Source: Dictyophora rubrovolvata (taxonomy: Eukaryota > Basidiomycota > Agaricomycetes > Phallales > Phallaceae). From it: 64,000 bases of DNA. The first letter of the stretch is position 1. Each line of letters begins with the position of its first letter. The position numbers and the translations under genes were made by a program. Positions 43,192 through 55,150 of the stretch are shown one piece after another. The notes under the pieces are model-generated. The model had not been told where the DNA came from. It searched no databases and saw only the letters and a list, made by a program, of their open reading frames with translations. The stretch is from assembly GCA_029959195.1 (NCBI GenBank), contig CP114121.1, positions 1,674,001 through 1,738,000 on the forward strand. The letters run 5' to 3'.

Positions 43192-46100
43192 ATGTCTTCA
43201 AGAATCCCAACTCCCCCACCAAATTACGAACAGCCAAATGCCCCTCAGACTGCATTGAAACCGTATCTCACTCTTCCCTATTTAATAAGGCAAGATACAT
43301 ACCCTGTTTATATCGTCGTCTTACTGAATAATTTTCCAGCTTGTCATGGCTAGCCTATCCAATTCTTTCTCTGCTTTTCGTAGCCTTTCGTCTTCAACTC
43401 TCCCTTGCATCGGCACAAGATGCAATTGTTAATGCCAAAGATGACTTATTATCAAGCTGCCAAGCCGCGCAGCACGCTGCCACCGCTGCAGCCAGTCTGC
43501 CGAGATTTATGGCTATCGGTACCAACAAACAAATCGTCGACGCTGTCAATAGCACGATGAACGGTGCTAGAGAAGCACTGATCCTTTCCCTGACCATTAT
43601 GGAAGCCATCATTAACTTCATTGTGGATACTTATCGATCCACTTTCCTTTGTTTCCTTGAATTAGTCATTCAAGGCGGTTTAGCAATCCTGATTGGTGCC
43701 GTTCAGGAGGTATGAAAGTCATTTGTTTTCTGTGTTATTATTTTTTTGACGCTTCTTTTTCAGCTTCAATCCTTCATTCAAAGTACTCTAAACGGAATAC
43801 GCTCCGGTATTCAAAGCGACGTCGCTACCGCCAATTCAGCGATCTCTGCGGCAATTAATGGAATCAACAAAATTTTACCATTCGGTGCAAGCATCCATGT
43901 ACCTCAATTTAGCATTCCCAGTCTCGATGCTTTAAATAATGTCACGCTTCCCACCGATTTTGAAAACACCTTAATAAAGCTTAATTCCTCCCTCCCTTCG
44001 CTTAGCGATCTTCGTAGCAGTATCGACGATTTGTAAGATGCCTCTTAACGTATTTTTATATGCCATTGCTGACATGCATAATATCGTAGGATCGATACGC
44101 CGTTTGAATTGGTCAAGAAGGAAATAAATGAGACATTTTTCGGACTCACTTTTAACGAGTCGATTCTTCCGGTTCCTCAGCTGGATACATTGTCATTCTG
44201 CAGTCAGGTCAACACCGGAGTAATTGACAACCTTGGTCAAGAACTGGTTCACGTTGCAAGGATTGGCGTTATTTTACTCATCGTTCTGGCTCTCTTACTT
44301 CTGGCCGGCAATTGTCTCCTGGAGTGGTATAAATGGAGATGTCTTCTTCGCCATCTCGAAAGAACAAGACGCGCATGGATGACAGATCCAACCGTTTACC
44401 ATCTCGATAGCAATTCAGATCCCGTACTTCAGATGACAGACCACAATCTCTTGACCCTACACGCCGTTTCAACCCACCCTCTTCTTTCCCGTTTGGCTAG
44501 CCGTTTGGCGATTGTGTTCCGTCTTTCTCAGACACGTTACACACATCTTCAATTCTTCTTCCATTACGTATTTCATCCGCCTGCCCTTGCTTGCTTTCTC
44601 ATTGGCTTTTTTGGCCTACTTTCTGTGGAACTGCAACTTCTGGCTCTCGGACCGGTTCAAGCCAAATTTTCAAGTCAAGTCGCAAGCACTGTTGCCGATT
44701 TCAGTAGTACGATAGCTACTTCCATGAATGCCTCGATGCAAAACCAATCGGCGACATATGCAAACGAAATCAACGGACACATCTTGGTTGTGCAAAGTAG
44801 TATCAATGACGGTCTTTTCGGCTGGGTCAATACGACTACCACCACTCTCAATACCACGATTGCCACTTTTTACTCCGATATACAGAATGCTGTTACGACC
44901 GTGTTCGGTGGTACCATACTGGACCAGCCGATACAAGACTTTGTTCACTGCCTTCTCGGCACTAAAGTTGCCGCAATTGAGGACGCTCTCACTTTCCTTC
45001 ACAATAATCTGCAAGTCAACTTTCCTATCGTGAACGAGTCTGTTCTCGTTCTTTCCCCTGACCAAGTGAACGAAGTAGCGCAACCTATCTCGGAAGCTGC
45101 TGTTGGAGGAGGGTCGGGAAATAATGAAGGTCTTGTTGGACGCTTGGTTGATACGTACGTGTCTAGCTTGGAGAAAGAGCGGATAATGTTTGGCATTTTT
45201 CTCGGATTGTGGCTTTTCGTCGTTTTCATGGCATCATGCATCATTTTATGGCATTCGTATGGAAAGGCCTGGGCAGAATCGCGAAAACGTAAACGGTGGG
45301 AGAGCGAACAACGTGATCAAGTCGTTCCATTCGTTTACCCTTGGCAGCCCAGCGAAACCGAGAAACGCGACACCGTTTTAGCAAGCCACCACCCTGCAGG
45401 AAGCGTAGGAAATCTTCCCAGTTTCGGGCCGTTGAATTCTCCCGAAAAAGTTGGATTTTTCACTAGGTTAACTAAATCTGCTGGTGTCTTCACCCACCGG
45501 ACGTTGAAACGAACACCATCAGATGCGACTTCCATGCAGGAAGAAAACAACACGCGGGGATTGCAAGAACGGTTAAGCAAACTCAGACATAAGTCAATCG
45601 GTCAAGAAATGATTGTTGCGGACGAAGAAGCGGTTTTAAAGAGACAGACCTATGTCCCGAGTCACCAAACGGAGTATTTCGAGGTTGAAGTCCGCGAAGA
45701 AAAAGGTCGTCCCTGGTGGCAGCGCCTCTTGCAACGTCGCAATTCTGAAGATAGTTTCCAAAGTGAAGGCGTGGTGAAAACCGTTGTTGAGCCTGCTATA
45801 ACCTTGCCACAAGCGGGGAGTTCTCCGCGCAGACTGAATCCTCAGTTGACAATTCAAACTAACATCGGCATGCCTGCCTCTCAGCGCCGTAAACTTCCGA
45901 TCGTAGTTCAGGGCGAAGAAGACCCACTGGCAACGACGCAACAAGTTTTGCGCGAAGTAATCGAACCGTCAGTGGAACAGCGTCGCTCTCGTCCTTTGGT
46001 TACCAAACCTCTGTCTACGATCGAACTGTCAAAGCCAGTCAATAATTCCTCCAGACTATCCTTTACTGTAAAGGCACCCCAGAATCCGAATTCGAATTTA

Positions 46101-46352
46101 CCAATTCATCATGGATTCGTACGACCTATTCCAGCCGGGACCCCAAGTTCCCCTTCGCCTCCTTCGTCTCCCTATGACTACACGACACTCGCACCTTCTG
46201 CGCCCCCTCATCGTGTTCGAGCATCATCACAAACAATATCAGAAAATCCTTTTGCGACATGCTTTGACGATGAATGCGATACTAGTATAGGAATCCCATT
46301 CCGCCAAGCGAACCCTTTTGCAGATGCAGTAGGGACACCGCGCGCGGTGTAA
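43192..46352 (+). CDS. PRM1: Plasma membrane fusion protein Prm1
   Basis: Four exons: 43192-43289, 43340-43709, 43764-44032, 44090-46352, giving 999 aa. The N-terminus ([30 protein letters not shown]) enters the first membrane segment. Further segments lie near [56 protein letters not shown] and [19 protein letters not shown], with extracellular loops rich in Asn-glycosylation sites between them. The last about 370 residues are a disordered cytosolic tail. Prm1 stabilises membrane fusion when mating cells or hyphae merge. The first intron (43290-43339) must start with GC: AAG/GCAAGA is the standard GC-donor consensus. Confidence 0.9.
43290..43339 (+). other. GC-AG intron in PRM1
   Basis: The junction AATAAG/GCAAGA...TTCCAG/C gives the family-conforming sequence across the first membrane segment. 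The only nearby GT donor gives the wrong phase. The donor matches the classic GC-AG consensus. Confidence 0.75.
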
Positions 46353-46587
46353 TGTTTGAATTGGACATTATTTCATTTTGTTGAATCATGTGTATTATAT
46401 CAAATCCCCTTCATTTTGTAGCGATAATGCTGTGAAGTTATATATATCCTTAATTAATCTCACTCTTAATAGGCATTTGCAAGTGTGTGTTCTATCACGG
46501 GAGCTAAATATGACAATATCAAAACAGGTTTACATATGCGGAAGAAACAAAATGGTATGGGGATCAAGAGTAATGGAAGGTGGGGGA

Positions 46588-47558
46588 CTACACACTCATT
46601 TTCATGGGGATCGAAGGGTAAGGATTATATCCCTCTACAACAAAGTCGCTTGCCTCAAACCCATCTATGTCAGTGACATCTCTTGCCCAATGGAGTTTAG
46701 GAAAAGGCCTAGGCTGCCTACTGAGTTGTGTTTGAAGAGCTTCTAAATGATCTTGGTAAACATGCGCGTCGCCAATTTGCATAATCAGTTCATGCGCATC
46801 GGTATCTGTGACCCTTGCAATCATATGTGTTAACAGAGCATAAGATGCTATGTTGAAAGGGATTCCGAGCCCCAAATCGGCAGAGCGTTGGTACATTAAA
46901 CATGACAGTTTCGGTTTTGATGTAGGATCCGTGGGGGGTGGGGGGTGGACATAAAACTGACAAAACATGTGACAGGGTGGCAACGCCATTAACGGGAGAT
47001 CTAGAAGAAGGAAAAGAAAGTCAAATTATGTGCAGAGTATGACTAGCAAAACGACAAACCAGCAGGATTCCAAGCACTTAGAATGATCCGTCGGTCGGTT
47101 GGGTCTTTTCTGATTTTGTGAATGACCTCTTTTAACTGATCAACACCCTCTCCGGTGTAATCCTTATCACAGGTGTCATATTTGGCACCAAAATGTCTCC
47201 ACTGAAATCCGTAAATAGGTCCAAGATCGCCTTCGCGTCTGTGGTTTAATCCACGCTTGTCTAGGAAGTCTCGCGACCCATTGCCATCCCAGATTTTGAC
47301 ACCCTTTTCTGAAAGGAGTTTGCTATCGGTGGAGCCTTTGACAAACCAAAGCAATTCCTCTACAATGCCACGTAAAAAAACGCGTTTGGTGGTCAGCAAA
47401 GGTACTATCGAATTTGCCAGCGAAAACCGAAGCGAAGGTGGTGCAAATAGCGAGATGGTGCCTGTTCCAGTGCGATCATGACGGTGAGCCCCTTTATCCA
47501 AAATATCACGAATCAGATTCAGATACTGCTGTTCCTCGTGTAGTGTTAAGGAGGTCAT
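46588..47558 (-). CDS. CDC21: Thymidylate synthase
   Basis: Two exons, 47060-47558 and 46588-47000, giving 303 aa. Key residues are visible: [57 protein letters not shown], and the catalytic Cys in [14 protein letters not shown], followed by [18 protein letters not shown] and [10 protein letters not shown]. It converts dUMP to dTMP using methylene-tetrahydrofolate. The ATG at 47556-47558 ([13 protein letters not shown]) is preferred, as it matches the family length. A small insertion rich in Pro ([13 protein letters not shown]) lies after the active site. The promoter is shared with the GH16 gene over 215 bases. Confidence 0.96.
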
Positions 47559-47652
47559 GGTTTGGGAAATCCTAGTTAGCAATTAAGGGTGTTGTTGACG
47601 CGTAGTTTATCCTTGTGGACGTCTGTTTTGGCTCCTTTAGCTTTTTGCTTCA

Positions 47653-47672
47653 ATTCATTCATTCATTCATTC
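47653..47672 (+). repeat. (ATTC)5 microsatellite
   Basis: Five tandem ATTC units in the short divergent promoter between thymidylate synthase and the GH16 gene. It is probably length-variable between strains. Confidence 0.85.
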
Positions 47673-47773
47673 AGCTAACAAAATAAATCAGCCTTTTTCG
47701 TTGAATAAAATGCGGAGTCCCTGTTCCATGACGGCTATTCATTATATTCCCTCTTTTTTGTCTTTGGGCTAGC

Positions 47774-49251
47774 ATGGTACTCCAGAGCAGCAAGATCGTT
47801 CTTTCTTTCATACTGCTCAGCATAGCTCCAGCCTTTGGACATGACAGATCTTATAATCTGAGGGATTACTACGTCGGCAAAGATTTCTTGGAACAGTTCT
47901 TCTTTTCCGATTTCAATGATCCAACCCACGGTCGTGTCGTTAGTCTCCCAGTGGAAAGCTCTAAAGGGCTCTTGCTTACGCTAACCATTGTAGAATTATG
48001 TGTCTAAGGATGAAGCGCTGTCTAAAGGACTCGTCTCTTGTAAGAAGTGATCTCGCATACTAACCCGCAGATTTAATTTCGAGTCTCATCAATAGTCACC
48101 GACTCCAAGTTCGTCATGCAAGCTGATCATACTCATGTTGTTCCATCGAGTGCACGTGGTCGTGATAGCATTCGAATCCAATCTAATACTTCCCATGAAG
48201 ACGCAGTTATCATCTTGGATCTTAACCATATGCCCGCTGGTATGTATACACTGAACACTTCTGAAAACACTCGTGACTTTAACTTGACAGGCTGCTCCAC
48301 TTGGCCAGCATTTTGGACTATAAGCAGCACAGGTCCATGGCCCCAAGGGGGTGAAATCGACAGTAAGCTCTAAATCTGATTTTTAAACAAGTTGCTTCAT
48401 AATGCTGTCATGCTGTATATCTTTAGTTATTGAAGGTAGGCATTTTGGGGACCGGTAGAACTTGAGTTGAAACAGTCATTAGGTGTCAACCTTAATACAC
48501 GGAACCTTGCTTCGTTACATACCACGCCGGACTGTACAATGCCAGAGGACCGATTTATGCTAGGGTAGGTCCAGTCCATATCTCCCATTTGAATACTGCT
48601 TATCTTTATGTTTGCTAGGTGGGCTACTTCTACTAACTGTGATACTAATGTCAACTTCAATCAAGGTTGCGGCGTGAATTTCACAGCTGCATCTTACGGT
48701 TATCCTTTCAATGATCACGATGGTGGCTGGTAGGTTGTCCGCTTTGACAATACTAAACCCCTTCCTCATTCACGTATTTCTCATTCGAAGGTATGTGTTA
48801 CATCGCTCGTCTGACTGGGGTATTCGGATATACTTTTGGTCCCGATACGATTTCACGGTACCTTCGGAAATTAGAGAACCTAGAGAAAGAATTCATCCAA
48901 GCTTCGATTGGGGGATACCTCAAGCGGTCTTCCCATTCACTGAGAAGTGCAGTCCTGACCATTTTAACGCCCACCAAATTATTTTCGATTTGACTTTTTG
49001 TGTGAGTACTCAACAAGGTATTCTAGATAAAGTCTTCTAAATTGCATTAGGGCGACTTTGCTGGAGCTTTATATCCTACGTCTGGGTGTCCCGGAGTATG
49101 CGAAGACTGTACGAAATACAATTTCTTTCAAACACCTCGATTGCACGACGCTAAAATACTCATAGTTGTGAACCAACATCCCGAAAAATTTACAGATGCA
49201 TACTGGGAAATAAACTCGTTGCTCGTGTACATACCCGACACTGAATACTAA
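47774..49251 (+). CDS. Secreted GH16-family beta-glucanase
   Basis: Ten exons: 47774-47938, 47994-48039, 48096-48239, 48291-48362, 48427-48435, 48483-48564, 48619-48729, 48791-49001, 49051-49108, 49166-49251, giving 327 aa. A signal peptide (VLSFILLSIAPAFG) leads to YNLRDYYVGKDF and FNDPTHGRVNYV, then GCSTWPAFWTIS and the GH16 catalytic motif GGEIDIIEG, later NFNQGCGVNF, IPQAVFPF and a C-terminal DAYWEINSLLVY. The subfamily cleaves beta-1,3(4)-glucans, so a role in wall remodelling or substrate feeding is likely. The second catalytic Glu is encoded by a 9-base exon (48427-48435). All Cys pairs typical of the secreted fungal subfamily seem kept. Confidence 0.9.
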
Positions 49252-49439
49252 TCGAGGGTTTCTCTAAACCGCGGACAATTTTACCTGTTCTTTTCCTTTC
49301 CGTTCCTTTCCGTTCTTTTCTGTCTGTTCTTTGTACTTTCTTAATGCGGAGAAAGGGGGTATATAAGAGCTCAACTACCATAAATTACATAGCGACATAA
49401 CCTTACTGGATATCCAACGAAAAATTTTTTGGGCATTTT

Positions 49440-51773
49440 TTATTCGGGTGACAGCCTGTTAATATCAAGAGAGTCAAGCTCGGATCTCTTTACACGAACG
49501 CGACTTCCAACTGGTTTTTGTTCAATTGGAGTGGTAATCGATTTGTATGCAGCCAGCTCATTTTGTAAAGATGCTGTAGCTGTCGCAAGGGCCCCTAGTT
49601 CCCGAGTCGATTGAAGAAGTTCCTTTAATGGTCGATTCAGCGAAATAGTTACACAAGCTACAGAGACCCATACATGTTTTGTTTCTGCCAACTCTGTACG
49701 GATCCTGTCCACGTAGTATATCCTTTGTTGAGGATTTTTATGACTCAGGATCTGTAGTCAAGGTTAGCTCTTGACAATGGATGATATAGATATTATGCAA
49801 ACCTCTACGTTGAATCGTGATAAACGTTCCGCTTCAGCCTCTGCTAGTTCGTTCCTCTGGATCAAGGCAATAACCTCTGATAACAGGTCGGCATGAGCTT
49901 CTTTATACCGCAATGCGTCTTCCAAATCATCCGATAGACTATCAACATTTAGATTGCGAGGTTTCCAATAACCGATGTTTGGTCACCCACCGTGCAATTT
50001 CTCCTTCGAGGTGGGATTCATTCTTTTGGCTTTGAGAAAGGAGTTGTGTTAAGCGTTGAATATTCTGTGTATTCCTTTTCAAAGTGGTTTCCAGCGATGT
50101 CACTTGTGCTTGTTGTTCGGTCACCCGTGAGCTAAGGGCCGCACATTTGGTTTGGCTTTCCGTTACCTGATTCATCGTGAGAGATAATTCTTCTAATATT
50201 CGACCTTTATCTGCCGATACTCCGGCTAGATCTTGCATCAGGCGACTCTGTTGTATAAGCAAGTGATGCTGTAGTTCTGAAAGTTTTGATACTTCGATAT
50301 CGGATATGATATATGAGTTAAGGATGTTGTCGCCGTGTGCTTGATAAAGCTCCCTAAGAGGAATTAAGACGTCTATTTCAGCCTGCTTCAAACGGATTTT
50401 CTCTCGAAGGCCCGCAGTTTCAATATCGGTTATGTCAATTGTCAACGCCATAGCGCGCAACTCGTCCAGATCACCGTAGGTATTGAAGGACGATCCCTCA
50501 GATTCTAAATCTTCCACAAGGGTTTTCATAGCGACCTTCTCTTCTGCCAGCTGCCTGCAAAGATCGGATATATGTTCAATAACTGTATCACGATCCGCCA
50601 AACGACGTTCCAAACGAAAAAGCCGAAACTGGGCAGCCAGATATGTATCTTTGAGCTGATCGTGTTTGCTCAACGGAACGGAGCGTTTCACCAAGTCACT
50701 ATAGGCCTCCGTAATGCGTAATACCAAATGCCGAACATTAGATAATTCTTCATGTGTCAGTTGCAAATCCGATCGAAGCTTTTCCTCGTTTCTTGTTGCC
50801 GATTCGAGTTTCCGTTGCGAAGTTTCTAGTTGTTCTTCAGTCGCGCGGAGCTGAGATTGAGCCGCTTCTCGCGATGCATCTTGCTGTTTGGTTTGAATGG
50901 AGGACTTCTTGATCTCATTCTCGAACTTCGTCGTCAGGTTGTGAAGGTCGATTTTGTGTTTAGCTTCCATTTGTCGTATAGTTTTCTTCAGCTGATCGAT
51001 TTCTTGGTATTGTGAACGATATTTAGTTTTCTCCTGGTCCGCAATTTCTAGTTTGGATCTCAAGGATCTGATTTCCGTTTTATCGTGGTTCGCTATTTTC
51101 ATCATATCCTTTATTTTACGTTCTGCAGCATCCAACTGCTTTTGCAACTCCACGGAAGTTCCCACATGATTTGGAAACTCCTTTCGACACCGACATGACT
51201 CTCGTTCCGCAGTATGCTAAAAGAGATGAAATGAACAAGTCAAGTTTGATGGTACATAATACTCAAACTTAACAGGTTTCCATTCAGGCATTGCCGCGTG
51301 AATGTCCTTTTTAGCCTTTCATGTCGTTCAGTGCTTCAATTATTCGTAAGGAGGAAAGACGATTGCCTACACCGGCATAATTACATACTGCGTGAATTCC
51401 TTTCGAGGGGCTGCCGACTTCCGCTTGCAGAGCAGCATTAATTTCAGCGAGAGAAACTAGCTGCCGATCTTGCTCAGCTAACTTGTCCTCGTATTTACGC
51501 AATGTCTTTTTATGTTCATCCAATATTTCCTGGTTCCTTGTTTTCAAAATTCCTATCTACACTTGTATAAGTCATAGATCCTCGAAGAATGTTGATTCGT
51601 ACTTGTTCTAGCAGGTATGAAGTCGTGTTAGAGGCACCAGAGCTTTCGGTTGCATCTAAGAAAGCCGAAATAGGTCCAAGACTCCCTTCAGTAAAACACG
51701 CCATGAGCAAATCTGAAGGACTGGGTTCATTAGCCAAACTCTTACTATTCCTCTCCTTTGCAAGCCCTTCCAT
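49440..51773 (-). CDS. Uncharacterised long coiled-coil protein
   Basis: Six exons: 51603-51773, 51389-51556, 51274-51315, 49991-51216, 49803-49938, 49440-49751, giving 684 aa. Except for a short N-terminal part (LLMACFTEGSLGPISAFL), nearly the whole protein is predicted coiled coil by heptad pattern, with a small Cys-rich patch (ESCRCRKEF) near residue 130 and a non-coiled end (ETKHVWVSVACVTISLN). I do not recognise an orthologue. Its architecture resembles centrosomal, spindle-pole or tethering proteins, but many families look alike at this level. The exon joins are supported by phase and by continuity of the coil. It is convergent with the GH16 gene. Confidence 0.72.
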
Positions 51774-52195
51774 CCTGATTTGGTATATGAAATCGTCCCT
51801 GAAGATGTTTCGACTTTCAAGTATTAGCACGACTTGAGAGGAGTCGCGGTATTTACAAGCTGGGGAAGACAAATAAGCTACAAGTCCAGCTTGTCGCGAC
51901 GCGACCTGTGTGCCAGCATTGCCGAGAAACCTCGGCCACGTGATCGGATATAATATTGAATACGCGTCACACGCGTCACATCACTTTTGTATTAATAATC
52001 AGTGTAGGCTACCAATCCAAATGGATCCGCATATCTATAATTGTCCACGGGAGATTATTTATTGAGAATACAATATTGACATTTACATGGTATTTTAATG
52101 ATGATACCTTTTTGGCATGAATCTTATATGCTTCGAGTTTGTGCTCAATACCGTCCAGGCGAGAGAATAGCTGCTAAACCCCCCGTGAAAACACG
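51774..52195. other. Spacer between PPR gene 3' end and coiled-coil gene start
   Basis: About 420 bases on the minus-strand tandem pair. It includes a repeated ACGCGTCACACGCGTCACAT stretch near 51962-51981 (two copies of ACGCGTCAC) and otherwise A/T-rich sequence. No gene was seen. Confidence 0.45.
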
Positions 52196-54081
52196 CTAAC
52201 TGGTATTTATTTGTCGTGAAATGATTTCAGAGTCATTACTTGAACCGTCTGAGCTGAACTCCTCCCATTGCTGAGAATCTTCTTTTGCAATAGTCGCTGC
52301 TGAGCTGGAGAGGTTGTCTCTATGGTCAATTAACTTTTGAAGGTCGGGATCCATCCTATAACCGCATTCCAACATCTCGTCGTGAGCGATCTTCCATCGC
52401 TTATCGCCAAAATAAACGCATTTTCGAATCGTCGCTGCGTAAACATTTCGTGGAGGCTTGAAACCCAGCATTTTCATTTCTTCGAGGTAGAAGAAGGCTT
52501 CTTCGTAAGGTTTGCCGGTGAGACAAAGGAGGATCATACGCTCGAATGTTTTAGCATTGGGTGCTAACCCAAGCTCCCGCATGTCGGATAAGACCTTCTC
52601 TCCCAAATCCCTGTGCTTGAAATTGATGCACCCGCTGAGCAGGATATTGAAAGTCTCAATGGTCGGCTTGGCTGCGAAATTGGGAATAGCTTTATAGATA
52701 CCAATAGACCGTTGCAAGTCTTTTGCGTAGACAGTTGCTAAAAGAACAACGTTGATTGAATGAATATCAACCGTTTTACTGTCTTCGTGTACTTTTTCCA
52801 GGAGTGACCATGCCTCGTCTATCCTGTCAATGTCGGAGCCTATGCAGTTGACCAGCGGCTCCAGAGTCTCTTGGTTAAAGTCAATACGAAGAGAACGTAT
52901 CATGTTTATGACTTCAAATGCTTCGCGGAACATCTTGTGGTGACAATAGGCTTCGAGAACTGGTGCGAGATGATATTCCTGTAACGGCACCTGCATTCGC
53001 CGCAAGGCTTTCAAAGCATCCACAGCTAATTCTACAAGTCCATGCTGTCCTGCAGTGTTGAGAGTTTCAATACATTGCCCTTCGTCGGGGGTGACCTGGA
53101 ACTCTTTCAGTTGGTTCCACGCAGCTAGCGTGCCTTCTTCCTACAAACAAAAAACAGTCACCGGATCCGATTTTAAAAAAGTTCTTCATTAACGCACGAA
53201 ATGCACGGCTGTCGAAGCCGAAAGAATATTCATCCAGTCCGAGGCTTGCAATGAACGTGGTACTGTTGATTCGAAAACATAGGCAATTTCGAGAGCAAGC
53301 CGGGGATGCCCTAAGCTGGCAGCGAGGTCTATGACTATCTGAACAGTTTTGAGATTGAGGGGAATTCCGCGGTGAGTCATATCCGCAAAAGCGTGCATGC
53401 ACATCTCAAGGTTATGGGAATTAGCATAGTGCCGCATTATATAGTAATAGGTATCCATATCCGGAGCGATCCCGACACGCTGCATGGCGTCCAGAAGGCC
53501 ATTGACACTGAAATTCTCATTGAAAAGCTGAGCCTACAAAAGACATTGATCATTAGCACTAGACGAAAAATAAATAAATGACTGGCTATTCACAGAAAGT
53601 ACGATGTTAAAGAGCTCTACGTCTGGAGAAAGCCCAAAATTTCGCATATCTTCTAAGAGAGAAATAGTCTCTTCTCCCAGGTACTTATTCGCACAGGTAT
53701 GTACCAGATTTTTATAGAAGGTGATGTCTGGTCGATTCCCAGACTCCTTCATCTGTTTGCAAATTTCGAATGCACGAACAACATCACCGAGCCGGACACA
53801 ACGAGCAAGCTCGACTCGCAACTGCCCCGTAGGAGTTTGTGCTAAGAATGGCGGCCTTTTGTACGCCGAAGGAGGCGTTGCATATAGCTTCGATGAGGAT
53901 TGTCTAGACCGGGGGGATTGTTGTGGAAGCGGGGGTTCCGCAGCGGAGGTGAAAAGAGCATGATCAAGCCCTTATATAAAACAAATGTCAATGGGAGATC
54001 TCTAAACGCGTTTGCAGACGTACTATGACAGCATGTCCGGGGAACCAGCGACCGCGCACACTGGCCAAGACGGAAGGACAT
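52196..54081 (-). CDS. Mitochondrial pentatricopeptide-repeat (PPR) protein
   Basis: Four exons: 54024-54081, 53594-53970, 53198-53533, 52196-53140, giving 571 aa. The N-terminus is rich in Arg/Ser with few acids (MSFRLGQCARSLVPRTCC), fitting a mitochondrial presequence. About eight or more PPR units follow, for example RPDITFYKNLVHTCANKY, SPDVELFNIVLSAQLFNE, KPTIETFNILLSGCINFK and APNAKTFERMILLCLTGK. PPR proteins bind single-stranded organelle RNA and act in mRNA stability or translation; the RNA target cannot be read here. It ends in an acidic Ser-rich tail. The start codon lies 51 bases from that of the divergent SNU23 gene. Confidence 0.85.
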
Positions 54082-54132
54082 GAAAGATGTCGCTTACATA
54101 ACTCCGCTTATAGCTGTTGGTGGATTGCCACG
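54082..54132. promoter_or_regulatory. 51-base divergent promoter PPR gene / SNU23
   Basis: Only 51 bases separate the two opposing start codons, so the two transcripts must share or overlap their 5' regions. No TATA box was seen; the stretch reads roughly TTACATAACTCCGCTTATAG in its middle. Confidence 0.6.
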
Positions 54133-54974
54133 ATGAGCGGTCAACAGGCAAAGGTTCAGGACGTTAGTGCACGGAAGACATGGGATAGAGAAGGCTTGTT
54201 CAGTTTTCTAATGCTGTTTGCACCAACTAACTCAAACTTTAATTAGAATATGCCGCCAGGGCGAAGGCCAAGGATGAAGAAGAACGCGAAATCATGCAGA
54301 AGAAAGACGAAATGATACGTCAAGGTGGGGTCTCACCCTCGCGGCCGATTAAGTCTATTCACGTATGATTCACTGTACAATCACTGTACAATCAGGCAAA
54401 AAACCCCGTGCCCGTGTAAAAGAGGAGCTCCCGAAACCTACAGAGCTCATGAAACAGCGCGGCAACGATCTAGAATTAGACAAGAACTTGGGGAAGACAA
54501 TGATCGTTCAGAATCCCGGTGCTAGGGGCCCAGGTCAACCGGGGTTTTATTGCGAGATTTGCAGTCGGAATCACAAAGACACTGCCGGATACCTAGATCA
54601 CTTGAACAGCCGTCAGCGTACGTTCTATCCCAAGTTTCATGTAGATAGCCCTGAAACGATCTTGCATAGACCTTCGTCGCCTTGGGCAGTCGACAAAAAT
54701 AGAACGATCCACAGTCGAACAAGTCCGGGCTCGCATCGCATTCTTACGTGAGCAGACTAAGGCCGCTTCGCAATCCAAAGCCTTCGACTTCGATATGCGG
54801 CTAAAGGAAATTCAAGCCAAGGAAGATCAAATCCGTTTGGAAAAGAAAATGGCCAAAAAGACCGCGAAAGACGCAGCGCGCATGGAAATTGCCAAGGATA
54901 CAATAGTTCAGGCTGAAGAAAATGAAATGGCCAGCTTAATGGGCTTCTCAGGATTTGGCTCGTCAAAGAAGTAA
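54133..54974 (+). CDS. SNU23: U4/U6.U5 tri-snRNP zinc-finger protein Snu23 (ZMAT2)
   Basis: Four exons: 54133-54193, 54247-54324, 54396-54617, 54670-54974, giving 221 aa. Family blocks are in order: KTWDREEYAARAKAKDEEER, LPKPTELMKQR, LGKTMIVQNP, and the U1-type C2H2 zinc finger FYCEICSRNHKDTAGYLDHL, then a charged helix. Snu23 joins the precursor spliceosome and is released on activation; it affects 5' splice-site choice. The first intron (54194-54246) needs a GC donor (AAG/GCTTGT) to rebuild REEYAA. Notably, a splicing factor carries one of the non-canonical introns of this window. Confidence 0.9.
54194..54246 (+). other. Probable GC-AG intron in SNU23
   Basis: GAGAAG/GCTTGT...AATTAG/AA is the only junction that gives the conserved WDREEYAARAKAK. 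The GT eight bases downstream of the exon end gives the wrong frame. The donor is weaker than usual beyond GC. Confidence 0.6.
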
Positions 54975-55150
54975 CATGCATCGTTTGTGTAAAATGGAAA
55001 TGATGTAAGATTACATTCACCAAGATATATGTACGCTTATTCTAATTACCCAGCGGTACATGACAGCGCACTGTATACATGAATGCGACAGGGTATTTGA
55101 GGTAATGAAAAAGCAGGCACACACCGCGTGTCATTGAATGAAAGTCAAGT

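Noticed and set aside
44670-45083. Minus-strand 137-codon frame inside PRM1
   Set aside because: Antisense shadow of a clearly conserved exon; no domain and no splice signals.
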